Of a stretch of 64,000 nt of DNA, positions 54,983 to 64,000 are shown piece by piece. The position numbers and the translations under genes are program-made. The notes under the pieces were generated by a model that was not told where the DNA came from, ran no database searches, and saw only the letters and a program-made list of their open reading frames with translations. Position 1 is the stretch's first letter. The number at the start of each line of letters is the position of its first letter. The DNA is from Brevibacillus migulae (GTDB lineage Bacteria; Bacillota; Bacilli; Brevibacillales; Brevibacillaceae). The stretch covers positions 1 through 64,000 of the forward strand of contig NZ_SDKD01000007.1 of assembly GCF_004521915.1 (NCBI RefSeq). The letters are read 5' to 3'.

Positions 54983-55010
54983 TGTAAATGAATTATTAAG
55001 TTTTTGTAAA
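54983..55010 (-). promoter_or_regulatory. PhoP-box-like direct repeats
   Basis: Three repeats TTTACA, TTAATA, TTTACA at exact 11-bp steps (55005-55010, 54994-54999, 54983-54988 on the complement). Each matches the TT(A/T/C)A(C/T)A consensus of Bacillus PhoP. A fourth (AACATA) is degenerate. The cluster lies upstream of the pit promoter. Confidence 0.6.
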
Positions 55011-55231
55011 GATTATTGACTTTCTGTTCCTGGGGCGAAAAATAACCCGTCATTATTGTTGCCAAAGCCATTACTTTCATGCCCTTTTTTCCTTGTCATT
55101 ACAATCTATTAGCAGATTTGAACGGCGAAACCCCAATCGATTCTTTTCTGATCAACAATCGGCATGCGTTTTTTGGACATAATGGGATACATTAATTTTG
55201 AATCTGGGCGGAAGAACAAGGGTGGTCAGGA

Positions 55232-56290
55232 ATGGGGTTTATGATCAAAAAAATCGTATATTACCTCATCAAGCTTAAGGGACGAATTTTTATCCCTTTT
55301 GCACTCGCTTATATACTCATCGTATCGTCAATCGCTTTATACCTTGAACCGCAAACATTTGAAGCCTCTTATTTGACTGCTGTCTACTGGGTTTTTACGA
55401 CGCTCGCGACGGTTGGCTTCGGAGACTATGCCCCGGCAACCGACGCAGGGAAAGCTTTTACCATCGGACTTTACATTACGGGAATTGGTCTTGTGAGTGT
55501 TTTTATCGGCAAAGTGATCGCTTCCGTCTCACATATTGAGAACCTGAGAGTAGGTGGGAAAATGAAGTATACCGGTAAAAATCACATTATCTTGATAGGC
55601 TGGAGTGACAAATCGCGGTTAGCCATTCAAGAGGTCCTCGCATCGGATCCCTCCACCGAGATTGTCATCATCGATCAGGTAGAAAAAGCTCCCCTGCTGG
55701 AGGAACGTCTCTTTTACATTCGAGGCGATGCCACGAATGAAGAAACCCTGCTTCGAGCCAACTTACCGAAAGCAAAGGGAGTCATTATTTTTGCAGATCA
55801 AATCACCCAAGATACGAATGCTACCAAGGATCCTTTGCTCGTTGACGGAAAAACGCTATTAATTGCTACCGCCATCACCTCCATCGAAGGAAAAATGAAA
55901 ACGCCTGTGCATGTCACGGCTGAAGTCATGAATCAAAATCATATCCGGTTATTTCAGCATGTGAAAGTCGATGAATTTATCCCCACACAAGAGATGATCT
56001 CCCATGCTGCAGTCAGGTCGATCTACATTCATGGGGTCACCCATCTGTATTCGGAACTGATGAGCAGAAGTTGTCCCCAAGGGATGTTTGAAATTCAGAA
56101 ACTACCGGAGTGGAGAACCTATCGGGACGCCTTTATGGATCTTTTGAACAAAGGAGCCACCCTCGTAGCAGACCGTGGCGATCTCGCCATCAACCATAAG
56201 CTGGATGTTCCTATTCCTGCTGATGCGCAGCTTTACGTCATTTGCGATGAACATACATTCAGTCGGATCAATAAAGAATGTGTCCATTAG
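55232..56290 (+). CDS. Potassium channel with RCK/TrkA-N domain
   Basis: A 352-residue protein. Two transmembrane helices flank the pore with the selectivity filter TVGFGDY near residue 62. The cytosolic RCK domain follows (IILIGWSDKSRLAIQ, IVIIDQ, RGDATNEETL) and a C-terminal region. It resembles Bacillus YugO. A stretch of non-coding sequence with PhoP-like boxes separates it from the DUF47-pit operon. Confidence 0.9.
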   Translation: MGFMIKKIVYYLIKLKGRIFIPFALAYILIVSSIALYLEPQTFEASYLTAVYWVFTTLATVGFGDYAPATDAGKAFTIGLYITGIGLVSVFIGKVIASVSHIENLRVGGKMKYTGKNHIILIGWSDKSRLAIQEVLASDPSTEIVIIDQVEKAPLLEERLFYIRGDATNEETLLRANLPKAKGVIIFADQITQDTNATKDPLLVDGKTLLIATAITSIEGKMKTPVHVTAEVMNQNHIRLFQHVKVDEFIPTQEMISHAAVRSIYIHGVTHLYSELMSRSCPQGMFEIQKLPEWRTYRDAFMDLLNKGATLVADRGDLAINHKLDVPIPADAQLYVICDEHTFSRINKECVH

Positions 56291-56326
56291 AAAAAGAGCC
56301 CTAGCCTGCTTTGGCCGAGCTCTGCT
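56289..56326 (-). terminator. Terminator after the phosphohexomutase gene
   Basis: Imperfect stem AGAGCTC/GGGCTCT (minus strand) followed by TTTTTC; also read close to the end of the channel gene. Confidence 0.55.
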
Positions 56327-56334
56327 GGTCTCCG

Positions 56335-58101
56335 TTAACGTTGAACGCCTAGGAATTGCAAAAAGGAAGCTTTCAGCGCTGCTGTTTTCATTTCTGCTTC
56401 ATCCCGTGTTGCTGCCTTTGACGCTACGTAAATTTTCATCTTTGGCTCTGTCCCTGAAGGGCGCACGGCGATCCATGACCCATCTGCCAGAATCAATTTG
56501 CATACGTCGGACTGTGGGAGAGAAAGCCTTTCGCTGCTGCCGTCTTTTCGAACCCTCAGCCCAGTCTGGTAATCTTCCAGGACCTCTACAGGCAGATTCG
56601 CTACAGCTTGCGGGGGCTGGGCACGCAACGCGGACATCATCTGTTTCATTTCCTGCAGCCCTTCGATCCCCTTTAGCGTGAGCGATACGAGATCTTCATG
56701 GTAATAGCCATGCTGCTGATAAATCTCTTCCAAGACCTGCAGCAAGCTTTTATGCTGCAGCTTGTAATACAGCCCCATCTCAGCGACGATCACAGCCGTC
56801 TGTACAGCGTCCTTATCCCTGACAAAATCACCAAGCAAGTAACCATAGCTCTCTTCGAACCCAAAGAGAAAGCTGCGGGTTCCATCGGTCTCATACCCTG
56901 CGATTTTTTCAGCGATATACTTGAAGCCTGTCAGGGTTTGCTCCGTTGCTACGCCGTAGGTCTCTGCTATTTTGCTGGCCAGATCGGTGCTGACAATCGT
57001 TTTGACGATCGCTCCATTCGTTGGCAAGGCTCCTTTTTCCTGTCTTCGCTCCAGCACGTAATGAAGCAGCAGCACCCCCAGTTGATTCCCGGTCAGTTTG
57101 TGATATTCGTCGCCATCCTTTACCAGTACACCAATCCTGTCTGCATCAGGATCTGTAGCCATGACCAGGTCAGCATTCACTTGCAAAGCCAGTTCCATGG
57201 CAAGCTGAAAAGCAGCCATTTCCTCCGGATTCGGAGATGTTACTGTTGAAAAGGATGGATCTGGCAGCGTTTGCTGCGCGACGACATGGACATGCTGGAA
57301 GCCGGCCCGCTGCAGCATATTCGTCACAGGCTGAAGACCCGTGCCATGCAAGGGAGTGTATACGAGCGAGATTTGATCACCGTGCGCTTCAATAAGATCC
57401 GGTTGGTGCAGCAGGTGCCTGATTTCATCCATGTAGGCTTCTCTGACCTCTTTGCCCACATACACTTTTCGATTTGCTTCCCTTTGCCCAGGTGACAGCG
57501 ATATGGCAAGCGGATTGCCCACCTTTTCCATCTCCTGCAAGATCAATTGCGCGGTCTCTTCCGTCATCTGAGCGCCAAGGCGATTGTACACTTTCAAGCC
57601 GTGGTATTGCGGCGGATTATGGCTCGCGGTCAGCATGATCCCGGCATATGCCTGATAATAACGCACAGCGTAGGAAAGCAGAGGAGTCGGTGCGATTACC
57701 GCGAACAAAAAGACATTGATGCTTTGGCTCGTTAATACGTCCGCTGCAGCCTCGGCGAAAAGGGTGGAATGCTGGCGCGTATCATAGGCGATCACCACAC
57801 CCATCTGCATCGCTTCCTGCCCTTGCTGTTTGATATAGCCGGCCAGGGCAAGAGCCGCTTTCCGTACGGTGTAAACATTCAGCCGATTCGTACCGGCTCC
57901 CATGATGCCCCTCATCCCGCCTGTACCGAATTCCAGGTCTTTATAAAATCGCTCCTCAATCTCCTGCGGCTGCCCGGAGATGCTGTTCAATTCCTGCAAG
58001 AGTTCCTCTTCCAAGCCTTGATAATGTAACCATTGTTCATATCTTTCACGATAGTTGGTCCTTGCCTGCGTTTCCACTTTGGTCACTTCGATCACCGCCA
58101 C
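56335..58101 (-). CDS. Phosphoglucomutase/phosphomannomutase
   Basis: A 588-residue alpha-D-phosphohexomutase of the long Bacillus PgcA type. The active Ser is in LTASHNPPQYHGLKVY near residue 150, the metal loop is TDPDADR, substrate loop GFEESYGY, and phosphate-binding RPSGTEPK near the C-terminus. It provides glucose-1-phosphate for GalU. The start is GTG 58101 with no clear ribosome binding site, so the N-terminus is uncertain. It is last in the polysaccharide cluster. Confidence 0.94.
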   Translation of the reverse strand: MAVIEVTKVETQARTNYRERYEQWLHYQGLEEELLQELNSISGQPQEIEERFYKDLEFGTGGMRGIMGAGTNRLNVYTVRKAALALAGYIKQQGQEAMQMGVVIAYDTRQHSTLFAEAAADVLTSQSINVFLFAVIAPTPLLSYAVRYYQAYAGIMLTASHNPPQYHGLKVYNRLGAQMTEETAQLILQEMEKVGNPLAISLSPGQREANRKVYVGKEVREAYMDEIRHLLHQPDLIEAHGDQISLVYTPLHGTGLQPVTNMLQRAGFQHVHVVAQQTLPDPSFSTVTSPNPEEMAAFQLAMELALQVNADLVMATDPDADRIGVLVKDGDEYHKLTGNQLGVLLLHYVLERRQEKGALPTNGAIVKTIVSTDLASKIAETYGVATEQTLTGFKYIAEKIAGYETDGTRSFLFGFEESYGYLLGDFVRDKDAVQTAVIVAEMGLYYKLQHKSLLQVLEEIYQQHGYYHEDLVSLTLKGIEGLQEMKQMMSALRAQPPQAVANLPVEVLEDYQTGLRVRKDGSSERLSLPQSDVCKLILADGSWIAVRPSGTEPKMKIYVASKAATRDEAEMKTAALKASFLQFLGVQR

Positions 58102-58119
58102 GTTTGGTTACACATTCGC

Positions 58120-59529
58120 TTATCGAGCCAGCTCGATCGGCTCACGTCGGAATGCATTTGCATCAATTCCCAGCCCTTCATAGGAAAATCCGATATCGAT
58201 CAGGAAATCTTTCGGCAGAAAATTGCGCGTATCCAAAATATACGGACTGCGCATTTTGGTTTGCATCAACGCCCAGTTCAGCGACAAGTAGTCCTCCCAG
58301 TGGGTAAGAAGTACGACCGCATCGGCCAATTCTGCCGCTTGCAAAGGAGATTCGCAATAGCGAACCGGCACATCCGGATTCAATGCCCGAAACATCTCCA
58401 TACCCTGCGGATCATGCACGCTGACATGTGCGCCAAGCTCGATCAGCTGCTGAATGATAATCGACGCTTGCGTTTTCCGCGCATCGTCCGTATTCGGCTT
58501 GAAGGTCAGACCCAGCACCCCGATATTTTTTCCGTTGAGCGTTTTTAAACGTCTTTGAATTTTTTCAACCACATACAAATGCATTTTTTGGTTGGACTCC
58601 ACCGCTGCCTTGACAACAAGCAGCTCGCTTCCGTATTTTTGGCTGGTGGTCAAAATTTCTGCCGTATCTTTTGGGAAACAACTGCCGCTCCAGCCGCTAG
58701 ACACTTGCAAGAACTTTTCCCCGATGCGCGAGTCCATCCCGATTCCTTTGGCGACATCGAGCACATTGGCGCCCAAGGTCTCGCACAGCCGCGCCACTTC
58801 ATTGATGTAGCTGATTTTCACGGCCAGAAATGCGTTGGAAGCGTACTTGATCATCTCTGCGCTTTTCGTATCGGTTTCAAAATACGTAGCCTTGGGAGCA
58901 TCTGTTTTCTCCGGAAACGGGAACAGCTTCGAGATGGCTTCATAATGATTGCGCTGCAGCAAGTTATGGTAGAGCATTTTGATGGTATAGCGCGCTTGCT
59001 CATTATTCGTCCCGATCACGATGCGATCCGGGTAGAACACATCTTCTACCGCATAGCCTTCCCGCAGGAATTCCGGATTGCTGACTACTGCGAAATGGGA
59101 TTCCTGGCGCAGACCGGAAACTTGCTCGACAATCGAAGAAACCAGATCGGCAGTACCCACTGGCACCGTCGATTTATTGACAATGACGGTAAACCTTTTC
59201 GGGTCGAGGTGTTGCGCGATGTTTTCCGCTGCTTTTTTAATGTAGGTCAGATCGGCGGAGCCATCGGCGTTGGAGGGAGTGCCCACGCAAATGAACACGA
59301 CCTCCGCTTGCCGTACCGGCTCATAATCGGTGGTGGCAAACAACGTCTGCCCCATGTATTCGGCGATCAGATTATCGAGGCCCGGCTCATAAATCGGACT
59401 TTTTTTCGCCAGCAGGGTGTCTACCTTTTTCTGATCAATATCAATCACCGTGGTTTTATGTCCCAAGGCAGCGAAAGCCGCGGCGGTCACACTTCCTACG
59501 TATCCTGATCCAATGCATACCACATTCAT
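58120..59529 (-). CDS. ugd: UDP-glucose 6-dehydrogenase
   Basis: A 469-residue enzyme oxidising UDP-glucose to UDP-glucuronate. NAD loop CIGSGYVGSVTA at the N-terminus; catalytic Cys in SSGWSGSCFPKDT near residue 263; GLTFKPNTDDARKTQ later. ATG 59529 follows GGAGGAGGAA (frame opens to 59547). It feeds the decarboxylase upstream. Confidence 0.96.
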   Translation of the reverse strand: MNVVCIGSGYVGSVTAAAFAALGHKTTVIDIDQKKVDTLLAKKSPIYEPGLDNLIAEYMGQTLFATTDYEPVRQAEVVFICVGTPSNADGSADLTYIKKAAENIAQHLDPKRFTVIVNKSTVPVGTADLVSSIVEQVSGLRQESHFAVVSNPEFLREGYAVEDVFYPDRIVIGTNNEQARYTIKMLYHNLLQRNHYEAISKLFPFPEKTDAPKATYFETDTKSAEMIKYASNAFLAVKISYINEVARLCETLGANVLDVAKGIGMDSRIGEKFLQVSSGWSGSCFPKDTAEILTTSQKYGSELLVVKAAVESNQKMHLYVVEKIQRRLKTLNGKNIGVLGLTFKPNTDDARKTQASIIIQQLIELGAHVSVHDPQGMEMFRALNPDVPVRYCESPLQAAELADAVVLLTHWEDYLSLNWALMQTKMRSPYILDTRNFLPKDFLIDIGFSYEGLGIDANAFRREPIELAR

Positions 59530-59555
59530 CGCTGATTCCTCCTCCACTCATTCAC

Positions 59556-60518
59556 TCATTGTCTCTGCAGGGCCAAATGATCGCGGTAAGCCGCAATGGT
59601 TCGTCTCAGCCCTTCTTCCAAGCTTACCTCGGGCTCCCACCCCAGCAGCTCCTTCGCTTTGTCCAACACGGGACGGCGTACTTTCGGATCGTCAGCAGGC
59701 AGTGGATGGAAGGTAATGCGGCTAGTCGATTCAGCCAGTATTTTCACCATGTGCGCCACTTCGATAATCGGATATTCCCGGGCATTCCCGACATTGATGA
59801 CCTGACCCACTGCTTCCTCTTTTTCCATCATCAGCTGCAGGGCGCGGATGTTGTCGCTCACATAGCAGAAGGAGCGCGTCTGCGAGCCATCTCCGTACAC
59901 CGTAATGTCCTCTCCCGTGATCGCCTGCGTGACAAAGTTGGAAATCACTCGGCCGTCATCATTGCGCAAGCCGTCCGAGTATGTATTGAAGATCCTGGCG
60001 ACTCGTACTGGCACGCCATAGTTGCGATAATATTCGTAGCAATATACCTCGCCAAGACGTTTCGCCTCGTCATAGCAAGCACGCGGCCCCCAAGTGTTGA
60101 CATTCCCCCGGTACGATTCCGGCTGGGGATGCAATTCGGGATCACCATAGATTTCGCTCGTGCTTGTGTACAGCAGTTTGGCATTCGTGCGTCTGGCCAG
60201 CTCAAGCATGTTGCGAGTCCCGATCGTATTCACCGCGATGGTTGCAAACGGGGTTGCCTGATAGAATTTCGGCGAGGCCGGTGAAGCAAGATGGTAGATC
60301 TCCGTAGCCAGCTGCAACTCTGGCAGATCTACGACAGTGGGTTCAGATACGTCGTATTGGATAAACGTAAATTGTGGATGGGCAAGCAATGGTTCAATAT
60401 TTCTCTGGGTTCCTGTGGAGAAGTTATCCACTCCCACTACATGTTTTCCCTTTGCCAGCAATTCTTTGGCGAGATGAGAACCGAGAAAACCGGCTACACC
60501 CGTAATGATCGTTGTCAA
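59556..60518 (-). CDS. UDP-glucuronate decarboxylase-like (UDP-xylose synthase) SDR
   Basis: A 320-residue extended SDR. The start is TTG 60518 with AAGGAGG seven bases upstream. ITGVAGFLGSHLAKELL at the N-terminus, TSTSEIYGDPELHPQPESY, GPRACYDEAKRLGE (Tyr-x3-Lys) and DGRVISNFV with YGDGSQTRSFCYV match UXS. Together with Ugd it would convert UDP-glucose to UDP-xylose. A related epimerase activity cannot be excluded. Confidence 0.88.
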   Translation of the reverse strand: MTTIITGVAGFLGSHLAKELLAKGKHVVGVDNFSTGTQRNIEPLLAHPQFTFIQYDVSEPTVVDLPELQLATEIYHLASPASPKFYQATPFATIAVNTIGTRNMLELARRTNAKLLYTSTSEIYGDPELHPQPESYRGNVNTWGPRACYDEAKRLGEVYCYEYYRNYGVPVRVARIFNTYSDGLRNDDGRVISNFVTQAITGEDITVYGDGSQTRSFCYVSDNIRALQLMMEKEEAVGQVINVGNAREYPIIEVAHMVKILAESTSRITFHPLPADDPKVRRPVLDKAKELLGWEPEVSLEEGLRRTIAAYRDHLALQRQ

Positions 60519-60550
60519 TTCGGATCCTCCTTTTTGCTGTTGCACTTGAA

Positions 60551-61186
60551 TTAATGCGTATTGCTCTTGAACATCACCAGGATCGTTTTCCATACGATCT
60601 TCAGATCAAGGGCAAATGAAATGTTTTGAATGTAGTAGAGGTCATGGTGCAGGTTTTCATGGATCGGCTTGGTGCGGTCTGGGCTTACCTGCCACAAGCC
60701 GGTGATGCCCGGCTTCACCAAAAACCGCAGTCGCTCATAACCGGTATAAACCTGCTCCACAATCATTTTTTGTTCGGGTCGGGGACCGATAAAGCTCATC
60801 TCCCCTTTTAGGATGTTGATGATCTGCGGCAATTCATCCAGACTCGTTTTCCGCAAGATACGCCCAACTTTTGTGATACGCGGATCACCGTCTTCATGCG
60901 GTGAACGTCCTTGGTTGGGAACATCCGCATACATGGTCCGAAACTTGATGATCTGAAATTCTTTGCCTCTCCAGCCAATCCGCGGCTGCAGAAAGAATAC
61001 GGGCCCACGAGATTCCAGAATGATCAGCAGGGAGATCACTGGAAACAGGCACAGACAAGGGATGATAAGCAGAACGCACATCATGAGATCGAGCGTTCGT
61101 TTCCCGTACCGTGCGTACAGGTTTCCCTTGGGATGGACTTGTTGTATGACTTTTGGTTCCTGCTGGTATTGCGGCATCAGTTCCAT
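60551..61186 (-). CDS. Undecaprenyl-phosphate sugar phosphotransferase
   Basis: A 211-residue monotopic phosphoglycosyl transferase. It is short, lacking the extra N-terminal helices of large PGTs. One reentrant membrane segment (about residues 31-56), then GPVFFLQPRIGWRG, FQIIKFRTMYAD, TSLDELPQIINILKG, MSFIGPRPE and the KPGITGLWQV motif. It starts lipid-linked repeat-unit synthesis; sugar unknown. Confidence 0.93.
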   Translation of the reverse strand: MELMPQYQQEPKVIQQVHPKGNLYARYGKRTLDLMMCVLLIIPCLCLFPVISLLIILESRGPVFFLQPRIGWRGKEFQIIKFRTMYADVPNQGRSPHEDGDPRITKVGRILRKTSLDELPQIINILKGEMSFIGPRPEQKMIVEQVYTGYERLRFLVKPGITGLWQVSPDRTKPIHENLHHDLYYIQNISFALDLKIVWKTILVMFKSNTH

Positions 61187-61194
61187 GATTGTGA

Positions 61195-62094
61195 TTACGA
61201 TCCTACCTTTACTTTCACGGGATAATGTTGTGCCTTCAGATCAAACAAATACTCGCTGAAATCCTCGTACAGCTCTTCATTCGTCAACGCAAATTCGACG
61301 GTTGCTTTCAGGAAGCCGATTTTGCTGCCCACGTCATACAGTCTTCCGTCAAATTTGTAGGAATACATTGGCTGCTGCTCGGCAAGGATTTGCAAAGCAT
61401 CGGTCAACTGAATTTCACCGCCAACGCCAGGCTTGCTATTTTCGAGAATCTGGAAAATTTCCGGCTCCAGAATATAGCGGCCAATGATCGCCAGGTTGGA
61501 AGGCGGATTCTGTTTTGGTTTTTCCACCAGATTGTGAATGAGCGTCAGCCGCTCATCGATTTTGCTGCCATCAATCACGCCGTAATTGCTCACTTGACTC
61601 CAAGGAACAGCCTCCACAGCAATAATGTTGCCTTTTTTCTCGTCATAGATGTCGATCATCTGCTTCAGGCAAGGTGTCTTGCTCTGGATGACCATATCTC
61701 CCAGCAAGACGGCAAAAGGCTCTTCCCCGATGAATTTGCGTGCGCACCACACGGCATGCCCCAAGCCCAATGCTTCTTTCTGGCGAACATAATGGATATC
61801 TACCAGATTCGTAATGCCATTGATGATTTCATAGAGTTCATTCTTCTGTTTTTCCAGCAGATTGGTTTCGAGTTCATAGTTTTTATCAAAATGGTCCTCA
61901 ATCGCTCGTTTGCTGCGTCCCGTCACGATAATGATGTCGCGAATTCCGGATGCGACAGCTTCCTCGACGATGTATTGAATCGTCGGTTTATCTACGATGG
62001 GAAGCATTTCCTTCGGCATTGCTTTTGTCGCCGGGAGAAATCTTGTCCCTAACCCCGCGGCAGGAATGACAGCTTTTCGCACTCTTTTGCTCAT
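61195..62094 (-). CDS. galU: UTP-glucose-1-phosphate uridylyltransferase
   Basis: A 299-residue nucleotidyltransferase. PAAGLGTRFLPATKAMPKEM near residue 10, IVTGRSKRAIEDHFD, EALGLGHAVWCA and FAVLLGDM are typical. It makes UDP-glucose for Ugd. Several ATGs lie close together; 62094 is preferred, with GGGGTGG six bases upstream. Confidence 0.95.
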   Translation of the reverse strand: MSKRVRKAVIPAAGLGTRFLPATKAMPKEMLPIVDKPTIQYIVEEAVASGIRDIIIVTGRSKRAIEDHFDKNYELETNLLEKQKNELYEIINGITNLVDIHYVRQKEALGLGHAVWCARKFIGEEPFAVLLGDMVIQSKTPCLKQMIDIYDEKKGNIIAVEAVPWSQVSNYGVIDGSKIDERLTLIHNLVEKPKQNPPSNLAIIGRYILEPEIFQILENSKPGVGGEIQLTDALQILAEQQPMYSYKFDGRLYDVGSKIGFLKATVEFALTNEELYEDFSEYLFDLKAQHYPVKVKVGS

Positions 62095-62172
62095 CCTCAT
62101 CCACCCCATCTTCTTTTTATCGCATACCTTCGTTCTTTATAAAGAACACATGGTCAAAAATCAACGAATCCA

Positions 62173-62979
62173 TCATCCAAAGGACTCTTCCTTTTCCCGA
62201 CGATCCGGATAGACCACTGGTATCCTCTTCATTCCCGCTCGCTCAGCGAACAGGTGAAACAAATATAGCGGATTTAACACCACATAGCGTTTCCATAGAC
62301 GCTTTGGCTCCTGCATCAACCGAAACAGCCATTCCAAGCCTCTTGCCTGCATCCACGCAGGCGCTTGCGGCAGTGTGCCTGCATGGAAATCGAATGCCGC
62401 TCCCACCGCTAGCAAAGGCATCGGCAAATAGTCTCGGTATTCATAGATCCACACCTCTTGGCGGGGACAACCCAAGCCTACGAATACTAGTTTTGCTCCA
62501 CTGTCCTTGATTCGCTGGATCACTTCCTGCTTCTCTTGTTCGTCTAGCCGGCGAAACTTGGAAGGTTCCTTGCCTGCTATGATGATCGATGGAAACTTCT
62601 TTTTCAGATTATCTTCGAACAAATCAATCGTTTCCTGCTTGCTTCCATACAAATAGATTGGCAGCTGCTCCTCTGCCGCCGCCTTTGCCACTCTCAGCGT
62701 AAGCTCCGGACCGTATACCCGGTCCGGCAGGGAAATATTATGTAGCAGCCTCAGTCCCCAGCGCACCGGTTGGCCATCCGGGACGATCAAGTCCAATCCA
62801 TTCAGCCTTCTCTGATGGACCTTATCCATGAAACCGGTCATGACTCCATGTACGGCCAAAGCGGAAACTGCATATGGTTGTTGACGCTTTGCATGCGTTG
62901 TGATCATATGTACCGCATACTCATAATCAACCGCTGATATGACTACTCCCAAAATCGGGAACTTTCCATGATAGATCAT
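62173..62979 (-). CDS. WecG/TagA/CpsF-family glycosyltransferase
   Basis: A 268-residue GT26 enzyme. [27 protein letters not shown] and IYLYGSKQE precede [12 protein letters not shown] and [30 protein letters not shown], the defining block. It probably adds the second sugar to a lipid-linked intermediate. ATG 62979 overlaps the upstream stop (ATGA). Confidence 0.93.
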   Translation of the reverse strand: MIYHGKFPILGVVISAVDYEYAVHMITTHAKRQQPYAVSALAVHGVMTGFMDKVHQRRLNGLDLIVPDGQPVRWGLRLLHNISLPDRVYGPELTLRVAKAAAEEQLPIYLYGSKQETIDLFEDNLKKKFPSIIIAGKEPSKFRRLDEQEKQEVIQRIKDSGAKLVFVGLGCPRQEVWIYEYRDYLPMPLLAVGAAFDFHAGTLPQAPAWMQARGLEWLFRLMQEPKRLWKRYVVLNPLYLFHLFAERAGMKRIPVVYPDRREKEESFG

Positions 62980-64000
62980 TGCGGAACGCCCCATCTCGCC
63001 TTATTTTCGGCATAGATTTCTTCCATGATCTTCTTTACATCATAGCGGACGCTCCATTGTGGATAGTGGGAAATAAATCGCTCCAGACTGCTGACATACC
63101 AGATATGGTCACCGGCTCGATGCTGCTCCGAATAGGTCACATTCATCTTTTCCCCGGTTATTTCCTCCGCCAGCCGGATCGCTTCCAGCATGGAGATATT
63201 GGAGGTTCTGCCTCCGCCCAGATTGTACACTTCGCCGCCTGCTCGCGGCTGCTGATAGAAAGTATGGAAAGCAGCGATCACATCGTTGGAATGAATCACA
63301 TCGCGCACTTGCTTTCCTTTGTAACCAAAAATGGTGTAAGGCGTGCGGCTCATGGCGCATTTCATCAGATAGTTGATAAATCCATGCAGCTGTACGCCGG
63401 ACTGGCGTGCCCCACTCAACACACCCCCGCGAAATACCGCGGTTTTAAAGTTGAAATAGCGGCCATATTCCTGTACCAATATGTCTGCAGCCAGCTTGGA
63501 AGCACCAAAGAGCGAGTGCATATTTTGATCGACACTCAAATCCTCGCGAATGCCATCGCTGTATGCATGATCTGGAGCAATCTCCCAGCGCGTCTCCAGC
63601 TCGATCAACGGCAGCCGGTTGGGGCTGTCCCCATAAACCTTGTTTGTGGAGGTAAAAAGGAAGACGGCTTCCGGGCAGTGATGCCGCATCGCTTCCAGCA
63701 TGTTGAGGGTACCATTTGCGTTGACTCCAAAATCCGTGATCGGATCACGTGCAGCCCAATCATGGGATGGTTGTGCCGCCGTATGGATGATCAGGGAGAT
63801 ATCCGTGCCATACTTGGCAAAAATGCGGTTAATACTGTCCTTATCCCGGATGTCGACATGCTGATGCTCATATTTTTGCTGATAGGTTTGTTCCAGGCGA
63901 TTGCGGTTCCACAGCGTAGAGCCTTCGTCACCAAAGAAGACTTGCCGCATATTGTTGTCGATGCCAATGACTTTATATCCCAATCCTGCATAAAAGGCTG
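62976..64000 (-). CDS. CDP-paratose 2-epimerase-like SDR, 5' end outside window
   Basis: At least 340 residues; the frame runs past 64000 without a start, so the N-terminal GxxGxxG is missing here. [40 protein letters not shown] (Tyr-less variant region with Ser-Lys), [19 protein letters not shown] and [13 protein letters not shown] are typical of CDP-paratose/CDP-tyvelose 2-epimerases (RfbE). Real substrate may be another nucleotide sugar. It ends in ATGA overlap with the WecG-type gene. Confidence 0.85.
   Translation of the reverse strand, partial: AFYAGLGYKVIGIDNNMRQVFFGDEGSTLWNRNRLEQTYQQKYEHQHVDIRDKDSINRIFAKYGTDISLIIHTAAQPSHDWAARDPITDFGVNANGTLNMLEAMRHHCPEAVFLFTSTNKVYGDSPNRLPLIELETRWEIAPDHAYSDGIREDLSVDQNMHSLFGASKLAADILVQEYGRYFNFKTAVFRGGVLSGARQSGVQLHGFINYLMKCAMSRTPYTIFGYKGKQVRDVIHSNDVIAAFHTFYQQPRAGGEVYNLGGGRTSNISMLEAIRLAEEITGEKMNVTYSEQHRAGDHIWYVSSLERFISHYPQWSVRYDVKKIMEEIYAENKARWGVPQ

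Overview
The window looks like a low-to-mid GC, spore-forming Firmicute of the Brevibacillus/Paenibacillus type. This is inferred from gene order and protein content: the fapR-fab-rnc-smc-ftsY-ffh-rpsP-trmD-rplS-rbgA-rnhB block, the ylbH-ylbL block, cwlD, ylbJ, strong GGAGG ribosome binding sites, and TTG/GTG starts. No rRNA, tRNA, CRISPR array or intact insertion sequence is visible. Most genes are on the minus strand; the plus strand carries ylbJ, ku, a glycosyltransferase, cadA, two ligD-type genes, lgt, a small gene and a potassium channel gene.

Region 1 (1-10.6 kb) is accessory. It holds small lipoproteins, membrane proteins and immunity-like proteins (DUF3139, DUF4241, DUF1963/YwqG and several unknowns), an RNA 2'-phosphotransferase (KptA), a low-molecular-weight phosphatase-like protein and a DUF218/YdcF membrane protein. 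Inside it is the wreck of an integrated element: an orphan SOS-box promoter (3444-3470), a frameshifted ImmA/IrrE metalloprotease (3627-3933) and a deleted, stop-containing serine integrase (3934-4410). Two more broken genes lie nearby (1111-1488 and 7107-7430).

Region 2 (10.8-33.8 kb) is a dense housekeeping block transcribed leftward. Fatty acid synthesis comes first (fapR-plsX-fabH-fabD-fabG-acpP-fabF, behind a clear FapR operator), then rnc, smc and the SRP genes ftsY, ylxM and ffh. A cation diffusion facilitator gene is inserted between ftsY and ylxM. Next come ribosome and RNA maturation genes (rpsP, khpA, ylqD, rimM, trmD, rplS), lepB, rbgA, rnhB, the ylqG/ylqH pair and yraN. Terminators and internal promoters divide the block into several transcripts.

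Region 3 (33.8-44 kb) carries an ABC-2 exporter, rpmF/yceD behind a near-perfect sigma-A promoter, the ylbL-ylbK-ylbJ-coaD-rsmD cluster, a structured intergenic region with a candidate 44-codon ORF, ku and the cortex amidase gene cwlD. Region 4 (44-53.2 kb) has a divergent pair of glycosyltransferase-like genes (one CgeB-like), a P1B metal ATPase with an ArsR/SmtB-type operator, arsR-arsC, a bacterial end-joining ligase split into separate ligase and polymerase genes, lgt and a small unknown gene. Region 5 (53.2-56.3 kb) is phosphate uptake (DUF47 and pit, with PhoP-like direct repeats) and a potassium channel. Region 6 (56.3 kb to the end) is a leftward polysaccharide cluster: phosphohexomutase, GalU, UDP-glucose dehydrogenase, a UDP-xylose-synthase-like decarboxylase, a phosphoglycosyl transferase, a WecG/TagA glycosyltransferase and a CDP-paratose-2-epimerase-like enzyme that runs off the window. 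Together these imply UDP-glucuronate and UDP-xylose supply for a surface glycan.
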